A stretch of 64,000 nucleotides of DNA from Perkinsela sp. pyNocScin1 (lineage: Eukaryota; Euglenozoa; Kinetoplastea; Prokinetoplastida; Perkinselidae): the NCBI GenBank assembly GCA_964019655.1, contig CAXHTR010000006.1, forward strand, positions 930,001-994,000. The letters run 5' to 3'. The notes below the pieces were generated by a model. The model was given only the letters and a program-made list of their open reading frames with translations, was not told the DNA's origin and searched no databases. The translations under genes were made by a program, and so were the position numbers. Below, one piece after another: positions 41,612 through 51,467 of the stretch (the first letter of the stretch is position 1; the number at the start of each line of letters is the position of its first letter).

Positions 41612-42382
41612 TCAGCTTCTATTTTGCTTGGGCTGTCGGGGTCGCAGGATATGTAAAGGAGTGAAAAGGTCCTCGTTGATGATGCAAAGCGTCGGCGCAC
41701 GGACACGAGCCCGGCCAAGCGACGCCTTCCTAAATCGTCGAGATAGACTTGTCTTAAAGTCATTCAGAATCATATTGAACTCATCTTCGTGGGATGGGTT
41801 TGTCTTTATGAAGTTAATGATGCGTTCAAGAATGCTAATGTAATATAGTAGACCCTTCTTGGACGTTTTGGAGCTCTTCTCGAGAACCCAGCGAGCAGAG
41901 TCGGGGTGCGTCACACTGATAATGTGTAGAAACTGCGTAAGACCTTCCGGTATGTACTCGCCGAGTACGCTCCACCATGCTTGTATAAGCATGCGCTCCT
42001 CCTGTGAAGTCCATCTGCTGCGTCGCCTATGGTCTTGACTTCCTGTGCTTTGTGGCGGTCTAATCGCCTCGAGGTAGGCCTCCTTATCAGGTAGCTGCGA
42101 AGTTTGCACCTGAGGAAAAGGTGCCTGTGTCGTCCGTGCCGCGTGCGTCTGTCGACTTTTCGGAATGAGCAGCTTCCGGATCTTGTCGACGCCCTTTTTC
42201 AGTACTTCCGGCGAGACGGTGCCGGGCGTAAAACTTTCCATGTGCTTGGTAACCACCATATTGATGGTTACCTTATGTCGAGGCGGGATCCTGCCATTTC
42301 GGCAGTAGGACTTCGCAGTCAACCGGTCTTTGATCAGCTTCCACTGCTTTTTTTGCTGCTCCCCCGGTGTTGGCAAGCGCAC
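41612..42382 (-). CDS. Myb/SANT-like accessory protein, best copy
   Basis: 256-residue intact frame: basic N-terminus (KKQWKLIKDRLTAKSY), VVTKHMESFTPGTVSPEVLK, Gln/Pro linker, then RRRSRWTSQEERMLIQAWWSVLG with evenly spaced Trp as in Myb/SANT domains, helices to FKTSLSRRF and a basic C-terminus. Probably DNA-binding. The Pro-rich N-terminal part (42,648-42,334) is in another frame and joins near 42,370, so the original protein was longer. Paralogue at 3,794 is broken. Confidence 0.5.
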   Translation of the reverse strand: MRLPTPGEQQKKQWKLIKDRLTAKSYCRNGRIPPRHKVTINMVVTKHMESFTPGTVSPEVLKKGVDKIRKLLIPKSRQTHAARTTQAPFPQVQTSQLPDKEAYLEAIRPPQSTGSQDHRRRSRWTSQEERMLIQAWWSVLGEYIPEGLTQFLHIISVTHPDSARWVLEKSSKTSKKGLLYYISILERIINFIKTNPSHEDEFNMILNDFKTSLSRRFRKASLGRARVRAPTLCIINEDLFTPLHILRPRQPKQNRS

Positions 42383-42648
42383 TCCCTCAAGATCTCGTTG
42401 AGTGCGGCATCGTTTAAGTACTCGCCCCCTCTTGATTCTGCGTAATAACCCATAGCTGGCGAAGGCCCTGGGTCATATGGCGCGGGAGATTCCGCGCAAG
42501 CAGCTGGCTCAGCGGGTTGAGGGCGATCCGGCCTTATTTCTGTCGGCCGTGGCGAGGCATGCGTGTGGATAAGCGAAGCTGGAGATAGAATGCTTCGCGA
42601 CGCGGGACTGAACGCTGCGAGTGTCGCCCCGCGAGGCGGGGACGTCAT
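42334..42648 (-). CDS. Pro-rich N-terminal part of the SANT-like gene
   Basis: RPDRPQPAEPAACAESPAPYDP block, duplicated in the next ORF (RPDRPTPAEPAPRAESPAPYDP). Overlaps the following ORF by 49 bases in another frame; a one-base slip would fuse them. Confidence 0.4.
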   Translation of the reverse strand: MTSPPRGATLAAFSPASRSILSPASLIHTHASPRPTEIRPDRPQPAEPAACAESPAPYDPGPSPAMGYYAESRGGEYLNDAALNEILRECACQHRGSSKKSSGS

Positions 42649-42681
42649 TTGTGAAACTGTCTGCGAGCTGCAAATGGGGTT

Positions 42682-43071
42682 TTAACGCCCAAGCCTAATG
42701 CGCATCGAAGGCATTACCCCAGAGCGGTTCAGTACAGGCTTGGGCGTCACTGGCGGTGGGGTCGAATCTACCTGCGGTATATATCGAGACCACGCAGGGG
42801 ATGTGGTGAGAGCACTCACAGGAACTGTTTCTGCTCCAAGCTGTAGGCTTGTACCACGGTGAATCGTGGATTTGCGTGGGTCATATGGCGCAGGAGATTC
42901 CGCACGAGGAGCTGGCTCAGCGGGGGTAGGACGATCTGGCCTTTTTTCTATTAATGCGGGACCGAATGGGAAATAGATTCTTTGCGACACGGGGATGAAT
43001 GCTTCGAGTGTGCCCGCGCGAGAAGGGATCGTCAGCTGGGTCACAGTCTGTGGATTCCCATTGTGGCGCAC
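42682..43071 (-). CDS. Pro-rich accessory ORF, tandem duplicate of the above
   Basis: 129 residues: VTQLTIPSRAGTLEAFIPVS, PDRPTPAEPAP, then unrelated Pro-rich sequence. Starts about 120 bases downstream of a tag-1 copy. Probably arose by duplication of the SANT-gene 5' part. Confidence 0.4.
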   Translation of the reverse strand: MRHNGNPQTVTQLTIPSRAGTLEAFIPVSQRIYFPFGPALIEKRPDRPTPAEPAPRAESPAPYDPRKSTIHRGTSLQLGAETVPVSALTTSPAWSRYIPQVDSTPPPVTPKPVLNRSGVMPSMRIRLGR

Positions 43072-43099
43072 TGGGATCCTGTAGTTTCAGTGCTCTGCT

Positions 43100-43197
43100 C
43101 ACTCGAGATGGCTTGCCGAGGCAAACCACGAGTGCGCGGATTCAGTGCCCTTTGCGAGATGCGTAGGCTTGAGAACCAGACAGTGCTTCACCCTCCC
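43100..43197 (-). repeat. Tag-1 repeat, C-type
   Basis: GGGAGGGTGAAGCACTGTCT lead, GCCTACGC...AAAGGGC arm and terminal TTGCC-TCG-GCAA hairpin as at 3,558. Confidence 0.6.
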
Positions 43198-43212
43198 TAT
43201 GCTCAGCAACAC

Positions 43213-43830
43213 TCATATTCGCAACGATGAGCGGTAGGCATTCTTAATGGCTTTCATGGTTGAAAACCCCTGCTCACACTCGTACGTCGTCGCAAAGGGA
43301 ATGAGGTTTCTATGTGCCTTTTTAGCTAGAATCGGAAACTTAGTAAGCTGTGCGAGCCAGGCATCAATTGACTTTGAGCATGAAAATTCGCTCTTCGCTT
43401 GTGGACAATGTCGCATCTGCACGAGCTCCTGTTTAAGATCAATGCTCTCTTCTACCAGATCCTCATCCGTAATCATGTCAACACCCATAGGATTGACGAT
43501 CCACTGCGGAATATTTAAATGACCGTCAAATTGTAGATGAAAATTTTGTAAAAGAGTGTCAATGTGCCTGTCGATATCTCTTTTCAGTCGACTTCTGACA
43601 CTCGGATCATCTGGGAGATCATGGAGAGCAAGTGTAAGCTCTTTGAAATAAGCCAGTTTGAAACAGGCTTTTGAGATTATCCACGAATAACACAAAGAGT
43701 CTCAGTTAAGGCTTTAACAAGGTTGATTGCAGTAAGACGATCAATGTTGCTAACTTGGAGATCTGTGTTTAGCTTATTAAGCATAGCAAATATGTCAACC
43801 ATGTAGGCGAGTCAAGCCATAAAAAGAGGC
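43213..43830 (-). pseudogene. hAT transposase, ZBED-type C-terminal half (copy 5)
   Basis: From 43,830: LAYMVDIFAMLNKLNTDLQ, INLVKALTETL (the linker of ZBED5-like proteins), frameshift near 43,690, then HIDTLLQNFHLQFDGHLN, PQWIVNPMGVDMITDEDL and LIPFATTYECEQGFSTMKAI, the dimerisation motif. A TGA precedes the first block. The most complete C-terminal half in the window. From 43,831 to 44,120 nothing further is supported. Confidence 0.75.
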
Positions 43831-44127
43831 GCACACATGTCTTCAAATCAGTTGCCTCGTTTGTACTGTTCAAATCGAGTAGTGTACAAACCCCAGAGGT
43901 TATTCTATCATGAAAGCCTCGCAGAGCATTCATGGGGATATGAGCATATCAGTGATGTCAATTCATGATGGTATTACATGATATATTAAAAAGCGCTGCA
44001 CGATGGATGACGTTATCGCCGCCGTTATGAAATTTACCGATAGGCTTCTGTAGATCGTCTGCCGCACACAAGCGTGGGGGTACGCACGCTCAGGGTTGTG
44101 TCAGGCAAAGAAACAAAAACAGCAGCG

Positions 44128-44340
44128 TGGAGTGCACAGCGTAGGCCAAGCAAGGCCTACCGATCGGAAGATTCGTGAGGTCAACAAAGCGAAGCTAAGG
44201 TTTTATTAAAACCGGAAGCAGCCACTGGCACGGAACTTTTCGAATGACGGAGATAGAAGTCAACTGCCAGTACAGGCCTACCTGGCCACTTGGACGCGCA
44301 TCAATTGCGTGTGTGCTACCAGTCTATGCTTCATCCTCCC
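44128..44340 (-). repeat. Short element bounded by tag-1 and tag-2
   Basis: Tag-1 lead at 44,318-44,340 with hairpins CACGC.../GCGCG and AAGTGGCC-AGGTA-GGCCTGTA. Tag-2 at 44,128-44,200 with hairpin GTAGGCC...GGCCTAC. Non-coding. The stretch 44,341-44,580 holds nothing recognised. Confidence 0.6.
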
Positions 44341-44583
44341 AAGGTACTGCTCACGATGACTGATCGCACGCCGAAATCTATCAACCGCTATCGAGCAAAG
44401 GCTGGAAAGCTGTTTCTCTGCAGCTGACAATTATTGTGCGTCCAGCAATCGCCAGCGAGGCCCGCGTGCTTCTACGCCCCAACGACGAAAAGGTCTGTTA
44501 GCGTACAGTTTTCATCTGACTGTCTTCAATGAAGGAAATCTATGCAGCGGCAATAGTCGTCTGGACAGTCATGATTGCCACCG

Positions 44584-45350
44584 TTAGACTTTATTGTCTT
44601 GCCAATGTCGACGAAGAAGGCGAATAGCTGCTTCTACCATTCCCTTTTGCGTGGGTTGACCAGGGTAGCAGAAGCACACGCGTGAACCCAGCTTTGCCGA
44701 AACTTCTTCATGCTTGCTGTTTTCGCCGCCATTATCACAAGTGATCATGAGGACGAACTTAAACTCGAGCAAGCGAATGATGTTTCTCGTCGTTTCCTCG
44801 GAGCCCTTCGATTTCTGCGGGGCCACAAAGATACTTCGGGACTTGCGCTTTACGATGACCAGCGCACAGCCCTTGGACCCGTTCATGAGGTCCATTTCAT
44901 AATCGCCATAGCGCTGTTCCTCGAACACGATGTTCAGAGCGACTTTATCGCGCTGATCAATCATCGTCCGATTTTTGATCCGAGGCTGGTTGGTGTAGTT
45001 GCCTCTCCGTGTCTTTAAGTTCAGAAGCAAGTGCGAATGCCAACCTCCGGGAAATCGCTTCTTGTCTCTGCGGCCGAAGGCGTGCATATCACTCGGCCAG
45101 AGCTTAAATCCGTCACAATCGCGCTTCATAATATCATCGATGACAGCGGGCTTTTTTTAGGTTCGAGAACATCGAGAAACTTCCCACGAATGAAATCATT
45201 GCTTTCGAGAAGACCTTTCCGCCCTTTTCTACTCGCTCGGGCTGCAGCAAGCTTCGTCTCCTTACCGTATCGGTAAGGGACAAATGCGAATTGCAGCCTA
45301 CAGAAAATCGCCTCAAATCTCTGCGACCATTCATGCTGCCAAGCTGGCAA
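44584..45350 (-). pseudogene. IS30-like transposase, DD33E (copy 2)
   Basis: Best preserved IS30-type core, open from 45,129: RIKNRTMIDQR, GDYEMDLMNGSKGCALVIVK with the first Asp (D80), ITCDNGGENSKHEEV with the second (D132), then PTQKGMVEAAIRLLRR with the Glu (E166). Exactly 33 residues lie between D132 and E166. KRKSR and the EEVSAKLG region are typical of IS30. Upstream pieces to 45,350 (in other frames) may be the N-terminal helix-turn-helix. Stop after WQDNKV. Whether it can be active is unclear. Confidence 0.75.
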
Positions 45351-45750
45351 TATCACGCCTTCGCCATTTTTCACGACGCAAAAAGGCCTTCCGGGTTTTC
45401 CCAGTTGGGGAAAACCGTCTATGCGACGAATGTGCCTGCCAGTCATTCAGGATATCTTCGTAACAAGGCTCTTCCTCGGTGCATGCGCGTATGAGCAGTC
45501 GCTCAATATCTGCGCGAGCGCGTCTTGCGCTCTTCATATTATTGGCGTACGAAAATAAAGCCTCACAACGAAAGGTGGTGCTGAACGGAAGGAGTGCTAA
45601 AATCGCAACATCAGCTATCGTTGAGTAATGGGCTTCGATTTTCGCCCAGAATTCTAGGCTGTCCCGTGCCTGGACGAACATGTTTCGCAGTCGATTGTTG
45701 GCCCTGATAGACTGAAGGGCTGCTTTTACGGCGGGATCGCTCGGGAACTT
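45331..45750 (-). pseudogene. hAT transposase, C-terminal part (copy 6)
   Basis: FPSDPAVKAALQSIRANNRL, SLEFWAKIEAHY, then LLPFSTTFRCEALFSYANNM and a trailing acidic segment (EEEPCYEDIL). It abuts the IS30-like copy. An ORF beginning MGRPKKK (45,937) runs into it in another frame. Confidence 0.7.
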
Positions 45751-46130
45751 GACTGGTGATACCTAGAATGGGTTTTGATCCATTGTGGGATACTCTCAGT
45801 GAATGCAGTCTGCAGAGCGTCAGGATGGTTGAGTGACTGGATTTATCGACATCGTCGGAAGAACGAACTCCGACGCGGAACATTCGGTCATAGTTTAGGA
45901 GTTTTGAACTTCGGTTTTTTTTCTTAGGGCGGCCCATATACTATTCAGAAGACAAAATTCTCAGATTAGAGCCATTGCCGACTTTTCCTGCAAATTCTAA
46001 CTGCATTTTTGGAGAGCTGTAAAAGAGTGTCGGTACATGGTATAGGCGATCGAATTCGGTTTCTTTGAAAATCAAATTCGATCACGTGGAGCTGAAACAG
46101 CCTACATAAGGACGCATTGACACCCGTGCG

Positions 46131-46222
46131 TTAGAAAAGGCGATCGGCGGCAAAAGGCCTGAGTGGCCTCGTTATACGCTCTGCAAGCGTATGTACTACC
46201 AGTCTATGCGTTACCCTCCCTT
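46131..46222 (-). repeat. Tag-1 repeat
   Basis: GGGAGGGTAACGCATAGACT lead, hairpin TACGC-TTGCAGA-GCGTA, second hairpin GGCC-ACTCA-GGCC. Confidence 0.65.
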
Positions 46223-46500
46223 TCGTAAATGGATCCAACTTTGCTCCATGGTATACCCTTATCAGAAAGGTAGCAATGACTGACATTGAAAATATTGCTT
46301 GATGTGGACGAGACCAATTCAGATGTGCTGAAAAGAAAATCCTCTCTGATGGTAAACTGGTTTCCTTCCTTATGAATGCAGCGCACATGCAACACAATAT
46401 GACACTTTCCAGAAACATGTTTAGAATCATCTACTTGCAAGCTCACTGGGAAGGGAAGCCCTCAGCTCTGATATCAGATCGAGCCCTAAAAATTTGCGAG
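46204..46500 (-). pseudogene. hAT transposase, middle part (copy 7)
   Basis: SLQVDDSKHVSGKCHIVLHV corresponds to the first catalytic Asp block, followed by REDFLFSTSELVSSTSSNIF and KGIPWSKVGSIY. The following CTDGA block is lost where the tag-1 copy begins. A related piece is at 51,468. Confidence 0.65.
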
Positions 46501-46694
46501 AATGGCAATATACTGGTTTGAATGCCGCGCAGTCCACGCGTATCGCACTCAAAAAGCTCGAACATTTCCAGACCAATTGGCAGCAGAGATTTCAGCAGAG
46601 GTCCGGAGGATGACAGTTTTCGTCGCCCGCTAGCTACGCTCTCGAGTTCCTTCAGGTAACGATCTACAGCTTGCATGCATGATGTCGTGCTTGC

Positions 46695-46760
46695 CGCTTT
46701 TACGCACATAGTGCGCTTGCATGGGGTGCTTCTCAGGGCTGTATAGAGTAGAGCAATGGC
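46695..46760 (-). repeat. Tag-3 repeat
   Basis: Lead ACAGCCCTGAGAAGCACCCC read on the - strand, with GCGCACTATGTGCG hairpin. Confidence 0.6.
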
Positions 46761-47180
46761 AAGAGAGACAGGCAGATCTGGTGCACTGCGAAGTTATCAA
46801 CGCCGACGAGTGGCGCCCGTGGTGGTGTCACGCCAGATCTTCGGCAGTTTCAAGGCCTTCATGTTCAATGGGAAAAGTGATGCTACAGAAAGAGAAGAAT
46901 GAGAGGCAGACGACGGCAAAAAGAAAAAGTAGAAGAACAGCACGACGACAAAGAAGAAGAACAAGAAGTAGAAGCAGACGACGGAACATGAGACGACGAT
47001 AAATCCGAAATACAAGAGTCAGCCCGTTTAACGAACGAAACTTCCGCAGACGATGCGGGTGAAAGCTCCGGAAAGAGTTTCGGAGCAGGGGACATTGACA
47101 GACGCTGGTAAATGAGTGTCCTGGGACGTTTGACACGGGACTGTACTGAACGCTGATGAAGAGGCGGTGAGCGCTGATGA
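46700..47180 (-). repeat. Direct repeat of 52,745-53,200
   Basis: About 470 bases, roughly 90% identical by eye, running from tag-3 through the Ser-rich 3' part of the SPP-repeat gene. Confidence 0.75.
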
Positions 47181-47434
47181 GGTTGCGCTCGTGGTGGACT
47201 GGTTTCACGATGATGAGGTGTTGGTCGCGGTGGCGATGCAGATCGGTGCGGAGGTGACGGTCGCAGTGGAGATGCAGCACGCTCAGGAGGTGACGCTCGT
47301 GGTGGCGATGCAGATCGATGCGGAGGTGACGCTCGTGGTAGAGATGCATCGATCGATCTCGCATCATCTACTGCGAGTCTTTCCAAGGCAGGCATGTGGC
47401 GCGGATGATGCGTGCACCGAGGGTTTTCATTCAT
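46883..47434 (-). CDS. SPP-repeat Arg/Ser/Pro protein, copy A
   Basis: 183 residues. The N-terminal half is a tandem array of about seven-residue units (RASPPHR, SASPPRA, RPSPPHR). Then HQRSVQSRVKRPRTL, a conserved FPELSPASSAEVSFVKRAD block and a Ser/Cys-rich hydrophobic tail ending LPLILLFL. The SR/SPP array recalls splicing-factor tails, but it may be low-complexity drift. The 52.9 kb copy keeps the same order. A tag-3 copy lies 190 bases upstream. Confidence 0.45.
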   Translation of the reverse strand: MNENPRCTHHPRHMPALERLAVDDARSIDASLPRASPPHRSASPPRASPPERAASPLRPSPPHRSASPPRPTPHHRETSPPRAQPHQRSPPLHQRSVQSRVKRPRTLIYQRLSMSPAPKLFPELSPASSAEVSFVKRADSCISDLSSSHVPSSASTSCSSSLSSCCSSTFSFCRRLPLILLFL

Positions 47435-47599
47435 GGAGTAAAGCAGCGTCTTCTTTGTGACAAGTTTCTTCAGCTCAATTTATCGATCCTTCATAGGGTG
47501 TTCATTCGGCAAGGCCTCTGGTTTGAAGTGAAAAGGATTTCCCACCCACTCTTCGTACACATCTCGATACTAGCTGCCGCTGGCAAGCAAGGATGCCTT

Positions 47600-47662
47600 G
47601 CTTACTGCTTCGACGCACATAACGCGTTTGCATGGGGGTAACGCAGGGCTGTACGAAGTTGA
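47600..47662 (-). repeat. Tag-3 repeat, degenerate
   Basis: TACAGCCCTGCGTTACCCCC followed by a CGCGTTATGTGCG hairpin. From 47,700 to 48,430 I see no supported gene; a 15-C run is at 48,349-48,363. Confidence 0.5.
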
Positions 47663-48439
47663 GCAATGGTGAAAGAGACAAAGTCATCTAGTGCACTACG
47701 GATACATCATCGACTTCGATGATGCTATGCACGGGTAGGAAGGGTAGGATAGGGAATTCTGGAGCGATCTTTATCTGACCTTTTACAACCAGATCACAAA
47801 TATCTACTTCGCCAAAAAAAACAAATGCTCACATCGAATTTGTCGCTTTTGAAACTGCTTTGTTGATGTGCAAGAATAACAAATGACTGAAAATTCTGTG
47901 TCTGTGCGATTTCACAATGCTGCTCTCCGCTAAAATAAATATAACTTGTTCCATTTAGATAGGCATCTTCCCCGAGTGCAGCTGGGGCTTTTGCCGGATA
48001 TGAAATATTCAGCTCTGGGGCGTCCCCCAATATATACGACAAAGATCGTACCTCATACTGGCTGTAGAAGTCCAGATTAAAAAAGCGCTTTAATCTGACC
48101 GGGATAACGCCTGGGATAGGGCAAATGGGCTCTTTGCCAGCTCCTATAGGGCGGCGCCTCTTCTCACGATATCGAAAGAATTGCCAGATTACACTTCCCT
48201 TGTCAAACTCGTGATCGGCCCAAGCATAGATTCCGTCTTTTGAGATATACTTCTTGGGATCGTTGAAGCGCTTCAGCTCCTGTGATGAGTCGTCTCAGGG
48301 TCCTTGACGAATGAAATGGCAACACACACGTCTGATGGGCTTCGTATACCCCCCCCCCCCCCCGCATACAGCACAGACATGGCACAAGCGCAAGAAGAGA
48401 GCATCGACAGAAAACTGAAAGACAAGAGGCTGGAGAGGC

Positions 48440-48502
48440 TCCACCTCTTGCCGTGCGCACCTCAGACGCCTTTCGTCACCAGTCTGTGCCTCACCCTCCC
48501 AT
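48440..48502 (-). repeat. Tag-1 repeat
   Basis: GGGAGGGTGAGGCACAGACT lead; flanks shared with 33,600-33,651 (GGTGGAGCCTCTCCAGC hairpin). Two tandem blocks CTGCAGGCGTATCGAGGGGC follow at 48,660 and 48,777. Confidence 0.55.
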
Positions 48503-48981
48503 CGGTAAGATATCTGTCAAACAGTAAAGAGAGAGTAACTACGCAAATGGCATTTTCAAACACGATTATGTTATTCGATAATTTTGGCACAAAAGCTTGG
48601 CATTGCGCTTTCACAGCATTACTGCAGATTTTGGGGATTGGCAAGTGCGGCGCTTTCTACTGCAGGCGTATCGAGGGGCGTTAGGGGACCTGCTACAAAA
48701 GTATTGTCTTCATCTATATCGGCGAAAGCTTCGGCAAACTTACGCTTCCTGCTTCTGCACACTTCCGGGCCTTCCACTGCAGGCGTATCGAGGGGCGTTG
48801 GAGGGGCCGGGCCTTCTACAGCAGATATAGAACAGCTTCTGGAACAGCAAAAGCTTCTGGAAACCTTCCCCTGAGTCTTAAAGAGGATCGTACAGTTGCT
48901 GTCGTAAATGGGGGTTTGTTCGTAAAGATGTCACGCAAAGCATCGACAATATTTGGGTGTGATAGCCCTCATTTCAATAAG

Positions 48982-49640
48982 TTAGATAGAAGTCGGCAGG
49001 CCTCGGTATCGAAGCAGACCCATGGTCCCGTGCCCATGCGATAAAGTGGAGCATCGCTTACCTCGTCCGTTTACCCTAATATTTCTGAGATATCTACAGG
49101 AGTTACTTGGGCCTGACGAGAAGGTACGAAAGGGTGCGTTCCTCAGGTTTCGCGTTGATAATTCGCGTATCTTTCGATATGTTTTCGTGAAAAAACGCTG
49201 TCCGAAAAATGATGTACTGAGGAGATGCATCGGCGGCGGGCGGCGTACAGGGGACGAACTCCTGTGATTGCGGTGTCCCCTGATGCGATAGAAGCGTAAG
49301 ATGTGGCCGCACTTCAGTCTCCGCAAGACTACACCTCGTTGCAACAGCTCAAGGCAAATGTTACAACTAGCTGCTTGTCCAGCATAGCCCCACAATGGGG
49401 CCACGGATGAGATGAGCAGTCGCATGAGCGCTGCAAGTGTGGGTAGAGGTCGGGCAACTTTTTGCGCGTGGATGCGTTGAAATTTGTTCATCGCATAAAA
49501 TATTTCTCTCTTGAAATTCTCGACCTCGCGCCTGATTACGCTCATTCGCGCTGAATATCAGCACTCTAGATCTGCTCTGGACTAAAGAGCTGAACAGTCC
49601 CAGGGCGCTTTTCAGTGTTATGATCTCTTTTAGGCGCCAA
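48982..49640 (-). pseudogene. VPCTPP-family gene carrying a RING-type module
   Basis: From 49,626 a broken frame reads KRDHNTEKRPGTVQLFSPEQ, as in the 32 kb gene. From 49,545 an intact 187-residue ORF has REVENFKREIFYAMNKF, LISSVAPLWGYAGQ, then CNICLELLQRGVVLRRLKCG followed by His, the first half of a C3HC4 RING finger. The second Cys pairs are lost where the sequence rejoins the TPQSQEFVPCTPP block, readable in another frame. A RING would suggest a ubiquitin ligase; this copy is truncated. Confidence 0.45.
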
Positions 49641-49696
49641 GGCGACATGAATATCGAAATCTCAGTGCAGATAACACAGTGAGCGTCTACAGTGGG

Positions 49697-49812
49697 TGAT
49701 ATCATTTATATCAGCACAGAGTGGCTGTGATTGGGGTGACGAAGGTGTGCCCCTATCGGCAGCGCACGCACGGCATAGAGCCGCATTCGGCCAGTCAGTG
49801 CGTTGCCCTCCC
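49697..49812 (-). repeat. Tag-1 element, three-hairpin type, with TATAAATGA
   Basis: Stems CGGC/GCCG, GGGG/CCCC, CACAG/CTGTG, then TATAAATGATATCACCC. It lies about 70 bases upstream of the VPCTPP/RING gene, the same layout as at 32.6 kb. I see nothing convincing in 49,813-50,150. Confidence 0.65.
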
Positions 49813-50158
49813 ACAAGTATGGACCTAAGTTTCGCCGTTCACAGCCAGCAGGTGCTTCGTGATGCTCGCCGGGACTTTCAGTATTTTGCGCACGTGCACA
49901 TTCGGGCATGTTTATTCAATACGCGCATTTTGCGCACATTCTTCCTCCACTGAAGCCACCTCATAACGTGAATACTGAAAATTTTCTACTGAATTATTGA
50001 GGGATGTAGCGCATCCTTCGTACAATTAAGTCCGTGAGTATTGAAGTCGTGAGTTCACATAACATTTCTTTCTTGTGGTATGGAAGGATCTGTAAAATTT
50101 TTAGAGCACATAATTCTAGCACAGGAAACGAACCGGATTATTTCTTGCACACTCGAGG

Positions 50159-50428
50159 TCACAATTGCGTATCGAACAAAATTATTTTGGAGCGCTTGAA
50201 GGTGCTTTCACAAGCGCTCTCATCTTTGCCCCCTACGACCGTTAGGCAGTGCGCTGTCCCACACGTACCGAACCGAGCTAGTAGGTAGCTATAGGCGCGC
50301 AAAGCAATGACCGGGCTTTTGAAAATCCGGTCTCGACCAGCTCCTGCACGCTTATCCTCGTTTGCTTTCTTCGTCCTCTTGTACATTGTGCCCAAGACTG
50401 TTCGCCGCGCAGTAGTGTCTCTATTCAA
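50159..50428 (-). CDS. Short ORF with ARFGTCGTA tail
   Basis: 89-residue basic ORF. Its YSYLLARFGTCGTAHC segment matches the tail of the 30.6 kb gene (CYLFARFGTCGTAYY) at protein and DNA level. No function known. Probably a gene fragment. Confidence 0.3.
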   Translation of the reverse strand: MNRDTTARRTVLGTMYKRTKKANEDKRAGAGRDRIFKSPVIALRAYSYLLARFGTCGTAHCLTVVGGKDESACESTFKRSKIILFDTQL

Positions 50429-50798
50429 CGAAAAACTCGTTTATTACTGACCACCCAGGTCAGCTTTGCTCTCTGTCTGTAAATCTGTATAATATGCTCT
50501 TGATCGTCGTCTTAGAGCTCGAAATCCAAGAACTCCATGAGGATCTCATTATGGAAGTCGCTGTAGCAGACGTTGCGGTTGGAGATTTACGCAGCCATGA
50601 TGCAGTAGACTTACGACTGATCTTCTTTAATTAAAAGAGCATGATATCATGCTTTATGGTATTTGCGACTACTAGAGGCAATGCAATGTACCGATGGCTA
50701 ATTTTCCAACCATTCTTTCCCCAATTACGCTGTATTTCATCACTAGTACATTCTACGAGTGTATCTTCGAGTGTATTTGCAGTCAGCTGGGACCAAAG

Positions 50799-51236
50799 TC
50801 ACTGCTGTCGCTCACTGCGCGGCAGTGCGCTTTCGCACGCTCTTGGCCTTTTTGTGCGAATCGGCTCGACTTCTGGTGCCGGTGCTGTGATTGCACAGGT
50901 TCCTGAGGCTTCCGAAGAGACCCTTGTGGTCAATGAGACCAATCCTTTTCTCATCCTCCCACGTTCTCCATAGGGTGGGCGTTTGCTCAGCAAGAAGCTT
51001 GGGGGCCTGCCCTTTTTACTAACAGAATTGGGAAGGTTTATTCGCTGAGTCATATGGACAGCCATCTTACACAGTGCCTTCGGCGATTTCGCTGGCGACT
51101 GGCAGCTGCGCTTCGGGACCCCCCCCCCCGGAGCAATACGACCAAATGAATCTATCGTCGAATGGAAGAGGTATGAGTTAAAGAGATTGTGCACCGTACT
51201 TTGAGCAGATTTCTTGGGCGATTGTGTGCTTCCCAA
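50799..51236 (-). CDS. Basic Pro-rich ORF
   Basis: 145 residues, Lys/Arg/Ser/Pro-rich, with an 11-C tract (Gly codons on -) at 51,119-51,129. No family is recognised; low-complexity. The following ORF (51,450-51,178, RATVCGNIRAHINFDLEDFI) is also unassigned. Confidence 0.3.
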   Translation of the reverse strand: MGSTQSPKKSAQSTVHNLFNSYLFHSTIDSFGRIAPGGGVPKRSCQSPAKSPKALCKMAVHMTQRINLPNSVSKKGRPPSFLLSKRPPYGERGRMRKGLVSLTTRVSSEASGTCAITAPAPEVEPIRTKRPRACESALPRSERQQ

Positions 51237-51467
51237 GAAGTGCCCTGGAGCCCATCGTGATGCGAGCGGAGATATAACTTTCTGTAAAAAAAATGCCTTC
51301 CGGGGCTATTTGTACCTTGCCAGTTGCTATGAAATCCTCAAGATCAAAATTAATATGTGCTCGAATATTGCCACAAACTGTCGCTCGAAGAAAAGCAAAC
51401 CCTTTGTTAATACAAAATATTTGAAATTTCATGCAAGCACGACCTCGCAACGCGTATCTGATTCTGC

